From Neoluteolibacter marinus (GTDB taxonomy: Bacteria; Verrucomicrobiota; Verrucomicrobiia; Verrucomicrobiales; Akkermansiaceae): DNA of 52,006 bases. The translations under genes and the position numbers were made by a program. The notes below the pieces were generated by a model, which saw only the letters and a list, made by a program, of their open reading frames with translations, ran no database searches and had not been told where the DNA came from. Of the stretch, positions 1 through 8,828 are shown piece by piece (the stretch's first letter is position 1; each line of letters starts with the position of its first letter). Location of the stretch: the NCBI RefSeq assembly GCF_014904755.1, contig NZ_JACZFQ010000092.1, positions 1 through 52,006 on the forward strand, given 5' to 3'.

Positions 1-1
1 G

Positions 2-370
2 GAAGAGGCGCTGAAGCTGGAGCGAACCTGGGAAAGCCGGGGCGTCGCGGCGATGAGGCCGGTGGCACTCGATCTCTTCAAACTGGGGCTGAAGATTTAC
101 GGCACCTGCCAGCCGCATTTCCTGGCGGAGTTTTTGCTGGATGCCCTCGATCCCGCGCGGTCGCCGGGGGCGCCGGCCGCCGACGCCGGGTTTCAGGCCG
201 CGGCGGTCGAGGCGATGAAGGAGACGATGGCGGCGCAGCTGCAGCGTGGCATTACCCACCTCGACGGCGAGGTCGCCAAGCAGATGAAGCTGCTGGACGG
301 GATCCGCGCGGCCGACCGCCGGCTGGCGGAGTTGCAGGGCGGCTCGTCCGCCGGCTTGAGGGTGCCGTGA
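2..370 (+). CDS. Partial hypothetical protein (C-terminal end)
   Basis: The reading frame is open from base 2 to the stop at 370, so the 5' part lies outside the window. An internal ATG at 53 exists, but the frame before it is coding-like (EEALKLERTWESRG), so I read this as the tail of a longer protein. The visible part is mostly helical: a stretch with LFKLGLKIYGTCQPHFLAEF, then a linker rich in Ala and Pro, then a helix with alternating charged and hydrophobic residues (AMKETMAAQLQRG). No catalytic motif or membrane segment is visible. It converges on the YitT-family gene with only seven bases between the stops. I do not recognise the family. Confidence 0.55.
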   Translation, partial: EEALKLERTWESRGVAAMRPVALDLFKLGLKIYGTCQPHFLAEFLLDALDPARSPGAPAADAGFQAAAVEAMKETMAAQLQRGITHLDGEVAKQMKLLDGIRAADRRLAELQGGSSAGLRVP

Positions 371-377
371 CGGCGGA

Positions 378-1340
378 TCAGCCGATCGGCTTGATCTCGT
401 AGTTGCTGGAGATGCCCTCGATGTCGTGGTGGAACCAGAAGGCGTCCGGCGCGCGCTCGCGGATGAGATCCAGCACCACGGGGAGTTCCTCGTGGGTGAT
501 GACGGTGCGGACCAGGCGGATGCTTTCGGAGGAGAAACCGCCGGTGGCTTCCTGGATGGTGTAAGTGCGGTGAGGTGCGGCGTCGACGATGGCGCGGCCG
601 AGGGTGGCCGGGTCCTTGCCGAAGGTGGTGAGGACGACGAGTTTGAACTTGCGGAAGAAGTTGTTGAGGGTCTCCGCCGAGGTGAAGATGTAGATGGCGG
701 TGTACATCAGCGTGTTGATGACCGGCTCGATGTCGCCGCTTTTGAGGAAGGCGAGGATCAGGCCGTATGTGGTCGAGACCGCGGCGGCGGCGATGGCGAC
801 GTTGCCGACGGGCTTGAGGTACTTCATCGCGAACCAGGCGCCGAGGATGTCCTCGTCGCCGGTCGAGCCGCGCAGGCGCAGGGAGAGCGCCTTGGCGAGG
901 CCGGCGAGGATGCCACCGAAGAGGACCAGCAGGATGCGTTCGTTCTGCGGTTCCGGGTTGGCGAACTCGAGGGCGGGCAGGAAGGCGAGCCCGGCGACGA
1001 CGGCCCCGACGGTGAGCATGGTGCGGACCGCGAAGGTGCGGCTGATCTTGAAGAAGGCGAAGGCCGCCAGCACCGCTTGCGCCGCGATGTAGATGACGAG
1101 GAACAGGCGGGGGTCGCCGAAGAAGTAGCCGGTGGCCGCGGCGATGCCCTCGAAGCCGGTGAGGATGACTTCGGCGGGGAAGACGAAGTATTTCAGCGCG
1201 CAGGCATAGAGCAGGCCGGCACCGCAGACGCCGAGGCAGTCGAGGATCGGGCGGAGGCGTCGGAGGAAGGGAAATCGGGGCACGGCGGGATCGGATGGGC
1301 GCCCCAACAGAGCAGCGAAAAAGCCCTGGTCAAGGGGCAC
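378..1340 (-). CDS. YitT family membrane protein (DUF161 plus DUF2179)
   Basis: About 320 residues. The first two thirds hold roughly five hydrophobic segments (around residues 30-50, 58-75, 82-100, 105-125 and 135-150, with another near 180-200), as in the YitT_membrane family. The last 90 residues form a soluble domain resembling DUF2179 (KLVVLTTF near its start, IRLVRTVITHEELP later). YitT proteins sit in the inner membrane and their substrate is unknown. The start is a GTG that lies inside the end of the upstream PepSY gene (11-bp overlap), which suggests translational coupling and makes this the last gene of the iron-uptake operon. A role in iron or siderophore handling is only inferred from position. 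Confidence 0.85.
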   Translation of the reverse strand: MPLDQGFFAALLGRPSDPAVPRFPFLRRLRPILDCLGVCGAGLLYACALKYFVFPAEVILTGFEGIAAATGYFFGDPRLFLVIYIAAQAVLAAFAFFKISRTFAVRTMLTVGAVVAGLAFLPALEFANPEPQNERILLVLFGGILAGLAKALSLRLRGSTGDEDILGAWFAMKYLKPVGNVAIAAAAVSTTYGLILAFLKSGDIEPVINTLMYTAIYIFTSAETLNNFFRKFKLVVLTTFGKDPATLGRAIVDAAPHRTYTIQEATGGFSSESIRLVRTVITHEELPVVLDLIRERAPDAFWFHHDIEGISSNYEIKPIG

Positions 1341-2481
1341 CGCGGCGCCGGGTGAAGCGCCGCCAGCTCAGCGCGAAGCCGGTCCAGATCAGGACCAGGG
1401 TGGCGGCGCAGGCGAGGGCGGAAACCGTTTGTCCGATCCAGCCGAGCGCCTCGCCGGTGTGCAGCCAGCGGACCCAGGTCCGCAGCTGGCGGCCGGTGGA
1501 TTGCTGGTCGAAACCGGTGGCGGCGGTGATCTCGCGGGTGGCGAGGTCGACGGTGAATTCGCGGCGCAGGTCCGGGCGGCCGCGGTGGCCGTCGGTGACG
1601 AAGAGCTTGAGCTCGTTCTTTTCGGGGAAGGAAAACTGGATCTGCTGCCAGGCCAGCCGCTGTCCGGCGACGCGGGCGACGGCGGCGTCGATGCCTGCGG
1701 GCAGGGACTCCGGTCCTGCGGCCGGGGCCTCGCGGCCGGGGCCTTTGCCTTGAGGGCCGCCCTTGCCCTTGGCCCCGCCGGGCGGGCCGCCGCGTTCGGG
1801 CGGCTTTTCGCCCACGGCTTGGAAGAGCAACTTGTTCGCCCACGGGTAGGCGATGACCAGACCCGTGGAGACAGTGAGCAGCAAGGGCAGGGCGAACCAC
1901 AGGCCGAGGACGTTGTGCCAGTTCCAGTCGCGGGCCCGGCCGCGGAGGTCGCGGCGGAAAGTGGTGATGGCGAGCAGGCCGCGCTTCGTCCAGCGCTTGG
2001 GGATCCAGAGGAAGAGGCCGCTGAGCAGGATGAAAAAGAACACCAGGGCGGCGGCGGAGGTGACCGACTTGCCGGTGTCGCGGGCCTTGCCGCTCATCGC
2101 GAGCCAGCGGTGGAATTCGGTGACCCACTTGAAAAAAGAACGGGTCTTCACCGCTCCCTCGCCGAGGACGGTGCCGGTGTAGGGGTCGAGGTGGACGGCC
2201 TTTTCGCGGCCGAATTGAAAGACGACGGGCGCCGTCGGCCCGGACTCGATCTGCACGCCGGTCGGCCGTGCGCCGGGCTGCGCCTCGCGCAGTTTCGCGT
2301 GGAGTCCGGACAGGGTGAGGCGGGGGCCGTTGGCCTCGACCCGGTAGCCGTCGGCGGCTTCGGTGATCTGGCGCTCGAAGGACAGCAGCAGGCCGCTGGC
2401 CGCCATCAGCAGGATGACGAGCCCGGCGGCGAGCCCGGCGACCAGGTGGGACCAGAACAGGATTTTCCGGATCAGTTTCAT
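1330..2481 (-). CDS. PepSY-associated transmembrane protein (PiuB-like)
   Basis: This is a PepSY_TM family protein of about 383 residues from the ATG at 2481; a GTG at 2505 would add eight residues. An N-terminal membrane anchor (HLVAGLAAGLVILLMAASGLL) is followed by a periplasmic PepSY-like region (GLHAKLREAQPGA, VHLDPYTGTVLG) and a second membrane segment after a conserved FHRWL stretch. A Gly/Pro-rich loop (GGPPGGAKGKGGPQGKG) comes next, then a second PepSY module ending in FTVDLATREI, and a last membrane segment near the C-terminus. Related proteins (PiuB, FoxB-like) are inner-membrane proteins linked to ferric-siderophore use, some acting in reductive iron release. It lies 72 bp after the hydroxylase gene and overlaps the next gene. 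No Shine-Dalgarno sequence is visible before the ATG. Confidence 0.85.
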   Translation of the reverse strand: MKLIRKILFWSHLVAGLAAGLVILLMAASGLLLSFERQITEAADGYRVEANGPRLTLSGLHAKLREAQPGARPTGVQIESGPTAPVVFQFGREKAVHLDPYTGTVLGEGAVKTRSFFKWVTEFHRWLAMSGKARDTGKSVTSAAALVFFFILLSGLFLWIPKRWTKRGLLAITTFRRDLRGRARDWNWHNVLGLWFALPLLLTVSTGLVIAYPWANKLLFQAVGEKPPERGGPPGGAKGKGGPQGKGPGREAPAAGPESLPAGIDAAVARVAGQRLAWQQIQFSFPEKNELKLFVTDGHRGRPDLRREFTVDLATREITAATGFDQQSTGRQLRTWVRWLHTGEALGWIGQTVSALACAATLVLIWTGFALSWRRFTRRRGAP

Positions 2482-2553
2482 CGGGAGAAAGGCGGGACGG
2501 GACACGCGGATGCGAACACGTGCCCCGTCCCTGACTCTAGCAGCCTGGAAATC

Positions 2554-3246
2554 TCAGAGCTCGGCCCACTGGCGGAGCAGGTTGTGGTAGACGCCGGTGA
2601 GCTGGACGGTGCTCTGGTCGGCGGCGGGATTGCCGGCGAGTTCGCCGCCGATGCGCTGGATCGCGAGATCGAGGTCGAACAGCAGGGTGCGCTGCTCGTC
2701 GCTGCGGATCATGCTTTGCAGCCAGAAGAACGAACTGACGCGGGCGCCGCGGGTGACCGGGGTGACGTGGTGCAGGCTGGTCGACGGGTAGAGCACCATG
2801 TGGCCGGCGGGCAGCTTGACGCTCTGTACGCCGTAGGTGTCCTCGATGCACAGCTCGCCGCCGTCGTACTCGTCCGGTTCGGCGAAGAACAGGGTCGCGG
2901 AAAGGTCGGTGCGGATCCGTTCCGGGCGGCCGGGGAACTGGCGGATGGCGTTGTCGACGTGGGTCCCGAAGGACTGGCCGCCGGCATAGCGGTTGAAGAG
3001 CGGCGGGAAGACGGTCTTCGGCAAGGCGGCGGACAGGAACAGCGAGTTGCGGCCGAGCGCCCCGAGGATCATGTCGCCGACCTTGCGGGCGGCGGGCGAG
3101 TCCTCGGGCAACTGCATGTTGTCCTTGGCCTTGGCGGACTGGTGGCCGGCGGTGACCTTGCCGTCGGTCCATTCGGCGGCATCGAGGATGGCGCGGGCTT
3201 CCTTGACCTGGTCGGCGGTCAGGACGTCGGGGATGCGGATCAACAT
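2554..3246 (-). CDS. piuC: PKHD-type Fe(II)/2-oxoglutarate hydroxylase (PiuC/YbiX family)
   Basis: A 230-residue protein with the full layout of the PiuC/YbiX family. The iron-binding facial triad is visible as H96-x-D98 (THVDN) and a distal His at 159/160 (SLHHVTPV). R169 in TRGAR fits the 2-oxoglutarate carboxylate ligand. The N-terminal [10 protein letters not shown] and the [13 protein letters not shown] stretch are also typical. Family members are cytosolic dioxygenases, usually iron-repressed and encoded beside a catecholate siderophore receptor; the substrate is not settled. Here the gene starts five bases after the TonB receptor stop, giving the classic receptor-hydroxylase pair. Confidence 0.92.
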   Translation of the reverse strand: MLIRIPDVLTADQVKEARAILDAAEWTDGKVTAGHQSAKAKDNMQLPEDSPAARKVGDMILGALGRNSLFLSAALPKTVFPPLFNRYAGGQSFGTHVDNAIRQFPGRPERIRTDLSATLFFAEPDEYDGGELCIEDTYGVQSVKLPAGHMVLYPSTSLHHVTPVTRGARVSSFFWLQSMIRSDEQRTLLFDLDLAIQRIGGELAGNPAADQSTVQLTGVYHNLLRQWAEL

Positions 3247-3251
3247 GGCGG

Positions 3252-5486
3252 TCAGAAGGTGAAGCGGGTGCTGAGGACGGCGGAGCGGCCCTGGCCGGGG
3301 ATCGAGTGACCGCCGCCGACGCTCTGGATGTAGTCCTCGTCGAAGAGGTTGTAGACGTTGAGCTGGAGGCTGACGTTCTCGCTGACCTGGTAGCCGACCA
3401 TCGCGTCGAAGAGCCAGTAGGACGGGGCCTGGCGGGCGTTGGTGTTATTGCTGAAGCGGCTGTCGACGAAGTTGACCCCGAAGCCCGCATCGACGCCGGC
3501 AGGGAAGGTGAAGACGTTCCACAGGCTGAGCGAGTGCTCGGGGGTGTTGCTCAGTTCCTTGCCGACCTCGGCCGGGTTCTTCGACTCGAGCACCTCGCTG
3601 TCGAGGTACGAGTAGCCGCCGGTGATCCGCCACCAGTCGGTGACCGTGCCGGCCACGCCGAGCTCGATGCCTTGGACGCGCTGCTCGCCGGCGAGGACGA
3701 TGGTGTCGGTCGGGTCGGCCGGATCCTGGGTGCGGGCGTTGGTCTTGTCGGTGCGGAAGACCGCGGCGGACAGGAGCAGGCGCTCGTCGAGGATCTCCCA
3801 CTTGGTGCCGAGCTCGAAGGTCTCGCTTTCCTCCGGGTCGGTGTTGACGTTCGCGGACGAGGTCGCCGAGTTGCTGAGCGACAGCCCTTCGGCCGAGGGG
3901 TTGAAGGAGGTCCCGTAGCCGAAGTAGACGCTGCCGTTTTCGCAGGGTTTCCAGGTGATGGCGCCGCGGTAGCTGAACATCGAGTCGTCACGGCCGAGGG
4001 CGGTGATGGCGCCGCTGGTGGCCTTGTTCAGGTAGTCGACATCGAAGTAGTCCCAGCGCAGACCGCCGCTGAACTGCCACTGCTCGTGGAGGTCCACGGT
4101 GTCGAAGAGATAGGCCGACACGCTGGTCGCGTCGGTCTTGGTGCCGGAGCCATCGCGGGCGATGATCGCGTAGTAGGGATCGTAGGGGTTCGGCGCGTAG
4201 AGGTTGGTGTCCGGCGCGGTGGCGGGGTTGTAGTCGGTGCGGCCGAAGTTGTCCGAGGTTTCGCGGGCGATCTCAATGCCGGTGACCACCTTGTGCTCGA
4301 AGCTGCCGGTGTTGAAGTCGATGTTGAGGTCGGTCTGGTTGGCGAGGATCGTGTCGATCTGGTCGCGGGTCTTCCAGTCGGTGCGGCGGATCGTGGTGCC
4401 GTACTGGTTGCCGGGAGTGCCCGGGTCCTCGTCTACGAAGCGCGGCGCGGTCACGCTCATGTCGGTGGTGGTGTAGCCGAGCCGCGTCAGGTTGCGCAGC
4501 CGCAGCGACTCGCTGAAATCGTGCTCGATCTCGCCGGTGATCAGGTGGGTCTCGTTCTTCAGGTAATCGCGGGAGACCAGGCCGTAGAAGTTGTCGTAGC
4601 TGACCGGCGCGATGCGGTCGACGAAGCCGGGGATGGCGAGGTTCGGCGAGGCGACCCAGGGCAACCCGTAGTCGGGGATGCCGTCGGAGCCCATGTAGAA
4701 GTAGCTGAAGGTCGCCCGGGTGTCGCTGCCGAGGCCGAAGGTGATCGACGGCGCGATCCCCCACCGTTCCTCGGTGGCGATGTTGCGGCCGGGGACGTCG
4801 GCATGGTGGTACATCCCGTTGATGCGGAACGCGGCGCCGTCGATGGCCTCGATCGGCTGGTTCACGTCGAAGGTGGCGCGGTGGTAGTCGTCGGTGCCGC
4901 CGCCGAGCATGAGCTCGTAGGACTTGTCGAGGTGGGGCGTCTTGCTGACCAGGTTGACCGAGCCGCCGGTCGAACCGCGGCCGGCATTGGTCGAGGCGGG
5001 GCCCTTGGCGATCTCCACCTGTTCAAGGTTGAAGGGGTCGCGGGTGTAGCCGCCGAAGTCGCGGACGCCGTCGACGAAGAGGTCGGTGCGCGAGTTGAAG
5101 CCGCGGATCGACAGGTTGTCGCCCGCCGGGACGCCGCCTTCACCGGCCTGCAAGCTGATGCCCGGGGTGTTGCGCAGGACGTCGCGCAGGGTCGTGGCGT
5201 TCTGCTCGCGGATGACCTCCTTGGGGACCACCGAAAGGGTCTGCGGGATGTCGCGGAGCGGTTGCTCGAACTTCGGCGAGGCGAGGCGCTCCGGCTTGTA
5301 GAGGGTGTCTTCCTCGGCATCGACCACCACCTCGGCGAGGTCGTCGACCGGTGCCTCCTCGTCGGCCGGCGGCGTCGGGGCGGCCTGCGTGCCGATCTGG
5401 GAAAGGGTCAAGAGGGTGCCGGTGAGCGCGAGGCTTTCGCGGTGGCCGGCGAGGGAACGAAGGGAGACAGGGGCAGTCGCTTTCAT
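3252..5486 (-). CDS. TonB-dependent siderophore receptor (Fiu/PiuA-like)
   Basis: Outer-membrane receptor of 744 residues. A signal peptide lies within the first 36 residues ([13 protein letters not shown] ending at QAA). It is followed by a TonB-box-like stretch (EVVVDAEED, residues 52-60) and the plug domain at about 75-185 ([44 protein letters not shown]). The rest is an aromatic-rich beta-barrel ending in the outer-membrane C-terminal Phe (STRFTF). The plug matches siderophore receptors of the TIGR01783 type. With piuC next to it, a catecholate siderophore is the best guess for the ligand. It is the first gene of a four-gene operon. The ATG at 5486 has no Shine-Dalgarno sequence upstream. 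Confidence 0.93.
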   Translation of the reverse strand: MKATAPVSLRSLAGHRESLALTGTLLTLSQIGTQAAPTPPADEEAPVDDLAEVVVDAEEDTLYKPERLASPKFEQPLRDIPQTLSVVPKEVIREQNATTLRDVLRNTPGISLQAGEGGVPAGDNLSIRGFNSRTDLFVDGVRDFGGYTRDPFNLEQVEIAKGPASTNAGRGSTGGSVNLVSKTPHLDKSYELMLGGGTDDYHRATFDVNQPIEAIDGAAFRINGMYHHADVPGRNIATEERWGIAPSITFGLGSDTRATFSYFYMGSDGIPDYGLPWVASPNLAIPGFVDRIAPVSYDNFYGLVSRDYLKNETHLITGEIEHDFSESLRLRNLTRLGYTTTDMSVTAPRFVDEDPGTPGNQYGTTIRRTDWKTRDQIDTILANQTDLNIDFNTGSFEHKVVTGIEIARETSDNFGRTDYNPATAPDTNLYAPNPYDPYYAIIARDGSGTKTDATSVSAYLFDTVDLHEQWQFSGGLRWDYFDVDYLNKATSGAITALGRDDSMFSYRGAITWKPCENGSVYFGYGTSFNPSAEGLSLSNSATSSANVNTDPEESETFELGTKWEILDERLLLSAAVFRTDKTNARTQDPADPTDTIVLAGEQRVQGIELGVAGTVTDWWRITGGYSYLDSEVLESKNPAEVGKELSNTPEHSLSLWNVFTFPAGVDAGFGVNFVDSRFSNNTNARQAPSYWLFDAMVGYQVSENVSLQLNVYNLFDEDYIQSVGGGHSIPGQGRSAVLSTRFTF

Positions 5487-5540
5487 GAGAGAAAAATCGG
5501 GAGCAGGCGCAGCAGCGAGATGCCGTGGCGGGTTCCGTGT

Positions 5541-5555
5541 TGCGAATGAGTCTCA
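5541..5555 (-). promoter_or_regulatory. Candidate Fur box upstream of the siderophore receptor
   Basis: The + strand reads TGCGAATGAGTCTCA, a 7-1-7 inverted repeat with five of seven positions symmetric and a fair match to the Fur pattern TGATAATnATTATCA. It lies 54 bp before the receptor ATG, where iron repression is expected. The match is degenerate and no promoter was mapped. Confidence 0.45.
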
Positions 5556-5663
5556 ACAGCGAGAAGTGAAAACGCCAAGAAAAATCTCGGGAAAAGGTCG
5601 TCACAAACCCGACGACCACGGGTCGGCGCGGCTTCAGCGGGTCGGGCAGGGTAGGCCAGGGGC

Positions 5664-6452
5664 CTAACGGGCAACCAGTTGCAGGTAGGCCTCGATTTCT
5701 TCCGCCGGATTGTGGGCGCGCATCAGCGATTCGCCGATCAGGACGGCATTGGCGCCCGCGTCGAGGGCGCGCTGGGCGTCTTCGACGGTCCGCAGCCCCG
5801 ACTCCGAGACCAGCAGCACCTCGTCACCGACCTCGTCGGCGAGTTGTTCGGTGGTGGCGAGATCGATCTCGAAGGTCTTCAGGTTGCGGTTGTTGATCCC
5901 GATCAGGTCGGCACCGAGCTCGATCGCGCGCTCCATTTCGGGGAGGTTGTGGACTTCCACCAGGACATCGAGCTGGAAGGTCTTCGCTTCCTCGTAGAGC
6001 CGCTTGAGGTTGTCGTCGTCGAGCGCCGCAACGATCAGCAGGATGGCATCGGCGCCGGCGACGATCGCCTCGTGGATTTGCACCGGATGAATGGTGAAGT
6101 CCTTGCGCAGCAGCGGGGCGTCGGAGAACTCCGAGATCTTGCTCAGGTAGCTGAGGGAACCCTGGAAGTACTTTTCATCGGTCAGGATCGACAGGCAGGA
6201 GGCGCCGCCGTCGAGGTAGCGCTTGGCCTGGCGGATCGGGTCGAAGTTCGGGTCGATCAGGCCGACGGAAGGCGATGCCTTTTTCACCTCCGCGATCACG
6301 CCGAGCTGGTCCGGGCCGCGATCGAGAGCGGCGCGGAAGCCGCGGAACTCGTTCCGTTGGAGCGCGGCGGCACGCAGCATGCCGGCGCGGGGCATCAGGG
6401 CTTCAACTTCCTCGCGTTTGGTGGCGATGATCTGGGCAAGCTTGTCGGACAT
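5664..6452 (-). CDS. trpC: Indole-3-glycerol phosphate synthase
   Basis: Catalyses ring closure of 1-(2-carboxyphenylamino)-1-deoxyribulose 5-phosphate to indole-3-glycerol phosphate in tryptophan synthesis. The 262-residue TIM barrel shows the family blocks in order: the IATKREEVEAL start, IAEVKKASPSVGLI with the catalytic Lys, the LRKDFTI block, VEVHN, IGINNRNLKTF and the phosphate-binding VSESGL and AVLIGESLM. I chose the ATG at 6452 (MSDKLAQII); the open frame continues upstream but codes for no recognisable protein. Other trp genes are not next to it, so tryptophan genes are dispersed here. It is followed by a 177-bp gap before the receptor gene and preceded by truA on the same strand. 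Confidence 0.95.
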   Translation of the reverse strand: MSDKLAQIIATKREEVEALMPRAGMLRAAALQRNEFRGFRAALDRGPDQLGVIAEVKKASPSVGLIDPNFDPIRQAKRYLDGGASCLSILTDEKYFQGSLSYLSKISEFSDAPLLRKDFTIHPVQIHEAIVAGADAILLIVAALDDDNLKRLYEEAKTFQLDVLVEVHNLPEMERAIELGADLIGINNRNLKTFEIDLATTEQLADEVGDEVLLVSESGLRTVEDAQRALDAGANAVLIGESLMRAHNPAEEIEAYLQLVAR

Positions 6453-6511
6453 GGCGGGTGCGGGAGGAAAAACCAAGGATCGCCGGGCGGGAAGCGGAAA
6501 TCGGTCCCTGC

Positions 6512-7273
6512 TCAGCGCCGCCGGTAGCGGACCTGCCACAGCACCAGGCCGTGGGCGGGGGCGTTCATGCCCGCGGTCCGGCGGTCGCCACCGGCGAGCA
6601 TTGCCCCGATCCCGTCCGCCGGGAGCCGGCCTTCGCCGAGCTGGACCAAGGTGCCGGTGATCGCCCGGCACATCTTGTAGAGGAAGCCGCTGCCTTCGAT
6701 GACCACGGTCAGCTCCGGGCCGCGGCGGCGGACCTCGCAGCGGGTGAGCGTGCGGACCGGGTCCTTGAGGACGCCCGGCCGCTTCGAGGTGAAGGCGCGG
6801 AAATCATGCGTCCCGACGAAGAGGGCGGCGGCCGCGCGCATCGCCGCGACGTTCAGCGGGCGCGGCACGTGCCAGGCTTGGCCGCGGCGCAGTGGGTCCA
6901 TCACCGGGTGGTTCCACACCGTGTAGCGGTACTGCTTGGAGATGGCGTCGAAGCGGGCGTTGAAAGCGGCCCGCACCCGGACCGCCGCGAGGACCCGGAT
7001 GTCGTCGGGCAGGAGGGCATTGATCGCCAGCGCGAGGTGGCGGGGCGGCATCTTGAACTCGTCCCGCGGGGCTTCGAAATGCGCGACCAGGCCGCGGGCG
7101 TGCACCCCGGCGTCGGTGCGGCTCGACGCGACCAGCGGCGAAGCCCCGGGGAACAGCCTCCCGAGCGCGGCTTGCACCTGGTCCTCGACCCCGCGGCCGC
7201 TGCGCTGGCCCTGCCAGCCATGATAGGCGGCGCCGTCGAAGGCGAGGGTCAGCTTGAACTTGAGCGTGCTCAC
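6512..7273 (-). CDS. truA: tRNA pseudouridine(38-40) synthase TruA
   Basis: Cytosolic enzyme that isomerises uridines 38-40 in the tRNA anticodon arm. At 253 residues it has the usual TruA length. The catalytic Asp is D54 in SSRTDAGVHA. Other blocks are AFDGAAYHGWQGQ at the N-terminus, KQYRYTVWN, DFRAFTSK and FLYKMCRAITGTLVQLGEG. The start is a GTG at 7273. A purine-rich GAAGGG about seven bases upstream supports it, and the next residues (STLKFKLTLAFDG) fit the family N-terminus. It lies 59 bp upstream of trpC on the same strand, so the two may be cotranscribed. Confidence 0.95.
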   Translation of the reverse strand: MSTLKFKLTLAFDGAAYHGWQGQRSGRGVEDQVQAALGRLFPGASPLVASSRTDAGVHARGLVAHFEAPRDEFKMPPRHLALAINALLPDDIRVLAAVRVRAAFNARFDAISKQYRYTVWNHPVMDPLRRGQAWHVPRPLNVAAMRAAAALFVGTHDFRAFTSKRPGVLKDPVRTLTRCEVRRRGPELTVVIEGSGFLYKMCRAITGTLVQLGEGRLPADGIGAMLAGGDRRTAGMNAPAHGLVLWQVRYRRR

Positions 7274-7463
7274 GTGCCGCCCTTCAAAGCACGGCGGCGG
7301 AGCGACCGGCGATGAAATTCATCGGGTTCGCGAAGGAGGATGGGCGGAAAGGAATCGTGGGAAAGCCTTCCGGCCTTTGCCGCCCATCGCGGGAGATTTT
7401 CGCGGAAAGATGAAACCGGCGCCCGTGGATCGCGACTGAAGGGGTGGAAAGGATCAGACGACG

Positions 7464-7586
7464 ATGAAAACCCGAATCATGCTCCACCTGAAATGCCCCT
7501 GGCGGAATTGGCACGAAACCCGGTTCCATCTCGCGGGGATCGTCCGTGAGTTCGTGCCGCGCGGCTTCCAGTCATACGTGCATTGA
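7464..7586 (+). CDS. Possible small ORF in the truA-GT1 gap (40 aa)
   Basis: The 322-bp gap between truA and the GT1 gene (7274-7595) holds no large gene. This 40-codon frame starts with ATG 10 bases after an AAAGGA-like site and ends in TGA. The product has a Trp/His/Arg-rich composition (KCPWRNWHETRFHLAG) and no membrane segment. Nothing else in the gap is compelling. It could equally be chance, and I do not recognise it. Confidence 0.25.
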   Translation: MKTRIMLHLKCPWRNWHETRFHLAGIVREFVPRGFQSYVH

Positions 7587-7595
7587 CCGCCCGGC

Positions 7596-8828
7596 TCAGC
7601 CGCCCAGGACCATGGCCGCGATACGGTCTTCGGCACGGCGGTTGGCGAGCGCTCGGGCCAGTTCCTGGCATTTCTTTTTCAACCCGGCATCGCCGAGCGC
7701 GCGCAGGATGGCTGCTTCCAGGTCGCCGATCCTCCGCGCCGGAAGGGCCGCCCCGGCGGCGACGAGACGCGCGGCGTAGTCGAACTGATCGTAGTCCAGG
7801 GGATGGACGACCGCGGGGATCCCGTGCCGGAGGCAGTGGTGAAGCACGCCCGACCCCGCGTGGTGAACGACGAGGTCGTAGCGGTGGAGGTGGTCCAGAT
7901 AGGAGATGAAGGGATACTCGTCGAAGTTCTCCTCCTTCCGGCTCCGCGGGGCGCTTTCCTTGCCGTGGGAGAAGTGGAAAACGAGGTCCGGGTGCCGCCG
8001 GGCGATGGCGCGGATCGCCGCGGCCATGGTCGCCTTGGCATGGGGCAGGTGGGTGCCAATGGTCACCAGCACGTGCGGCCGACCGTCATCCCGGAAGGCC
8101 GGAGCCTCGCCGGTGAACGGCGGGGTGTAGAGGATCGGGCCGGTCAGGTGGAACTGCGGCGGGTAGCGGCGCGGGAACTCGATCTCCGGGCAGCCGAGCG
8201 CCAGGACGCACTGCGGCGAGTAGCAGGCCTCGCTGCCGTCGGGCCGGTAGATGTCCGTGAAGCCCATCGCGCCGAACTCGCGCCGGAAGAGCCAGCGCAT
8301 CAGCCGCTTGAACCGCCGGGTCGCGGTGCGCATCACGGCATGCCGGGCATGCTGGTGCCAGCGTGTGGCTGGAAACTGCCCGCCGAAGTAGGCCGGCGGC
8401 CCGTCGGGGGTTTCAAAGACGCAGGGCGAGGAAAGGGTGGTCCACCACGGGATGCCGAGCGGGGTCGCGGCGAGCCCCGCCACCGGGACGACGTAGTCGG
8501 CGATCACCAGGTCGGGCCGCTCCGCGGCAAAGAGAACGTCCAGCTCCCGCTTCATCCCGGTCATCAGCCCGACATTCGCTTTCAATTGCCGCCACAGCTT
8601 CAGCGGGTGGTTTTTCACCCCGATACCGGGCTCGGCGATCTCCCAGACCCGGGCTTCGTGGTCCGCCATGATGGCGATTCCCTTCAAACCCGCCGCCGCC
8701 GCTGCTTTCACGCCGCCGGGGGTGCTCACCACGAGGACCTCGGCATCCGGGGCGAGCCGGCGGCCGATGCCGAGCAGCGGATGCAGGTGACCGCTGAAGG
8801 GAGGTCCCACCAGAATGATTTTCTTCAT
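7596..8828 (-). CDS. GT1-family glycosyltransferase (MGT/UGT-like)
   Basis: 410 residues from the ATG at 8828. The N-terminus ILVGPPFSGHLHPLLGIGRRL is the typical GT1 opening with the GHxxP acceptor-side His. The C-terminal half has a second Rossmann-like domain and the UGT/MGT signature (VVHHAGSGVLHHCLRHGIPAVVHP shortened here; key residues HHAGSG and DYDQFDYAAR). Enzymes of this family move a sugar from a nucleotide donor to a lipid or other small aglycone in the cytosol. The start overlaps the preceding stop by ATGA, making it the last gene of the seven-gene operon. The longer frame upstream is an antisense-like shadow of the neighbouring gene. Donor and acceptor cannot be read from sequence. 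Confidence 0.88.
   Translation of the reverse strand: MKKIILVGPPFSGHLHPLLGIGRRLAPDAEVLVVSTPGGVKAAAAAGLKGIAIMADHEARVWEIAEPGIGVKNHPLKLWRQLKANVGLMTGMKRELDVLFAAERPDLVIADYVVPVAGLAATPLGIPWWTTLSSPCVFETPDGPPAYFGGQFPATRWHQHARHAVMRTATRRFKRLMRWLFRREFGAMGFTDIYRPDGSEACYSPQCVLALGCPEIEFPRRYPPQFHLTGPILYTPPFTGEAPAFRDDGRPHVLVTIGTHLPHAKATMAAAIRAIARRHPDLVFHFSHGKESAPRSRKEENFDEYPFISYLDHLHRYDLVVHHAGSGVLHHCLRHGIPAVVHPLDYDQFDYAARLVAAGAALPARRIGDLEAAILRALGDAGLKKKCQELARALANRRAEDRIAAMVLGG

Noticed and set aside
3306-5549. 747-codon plus-strand open frame opposite the TonB receptor
   Set aside because: Low-complexity Val/Gly/Asp/Ala product, exactly antisense to a well-supported receptor gene.
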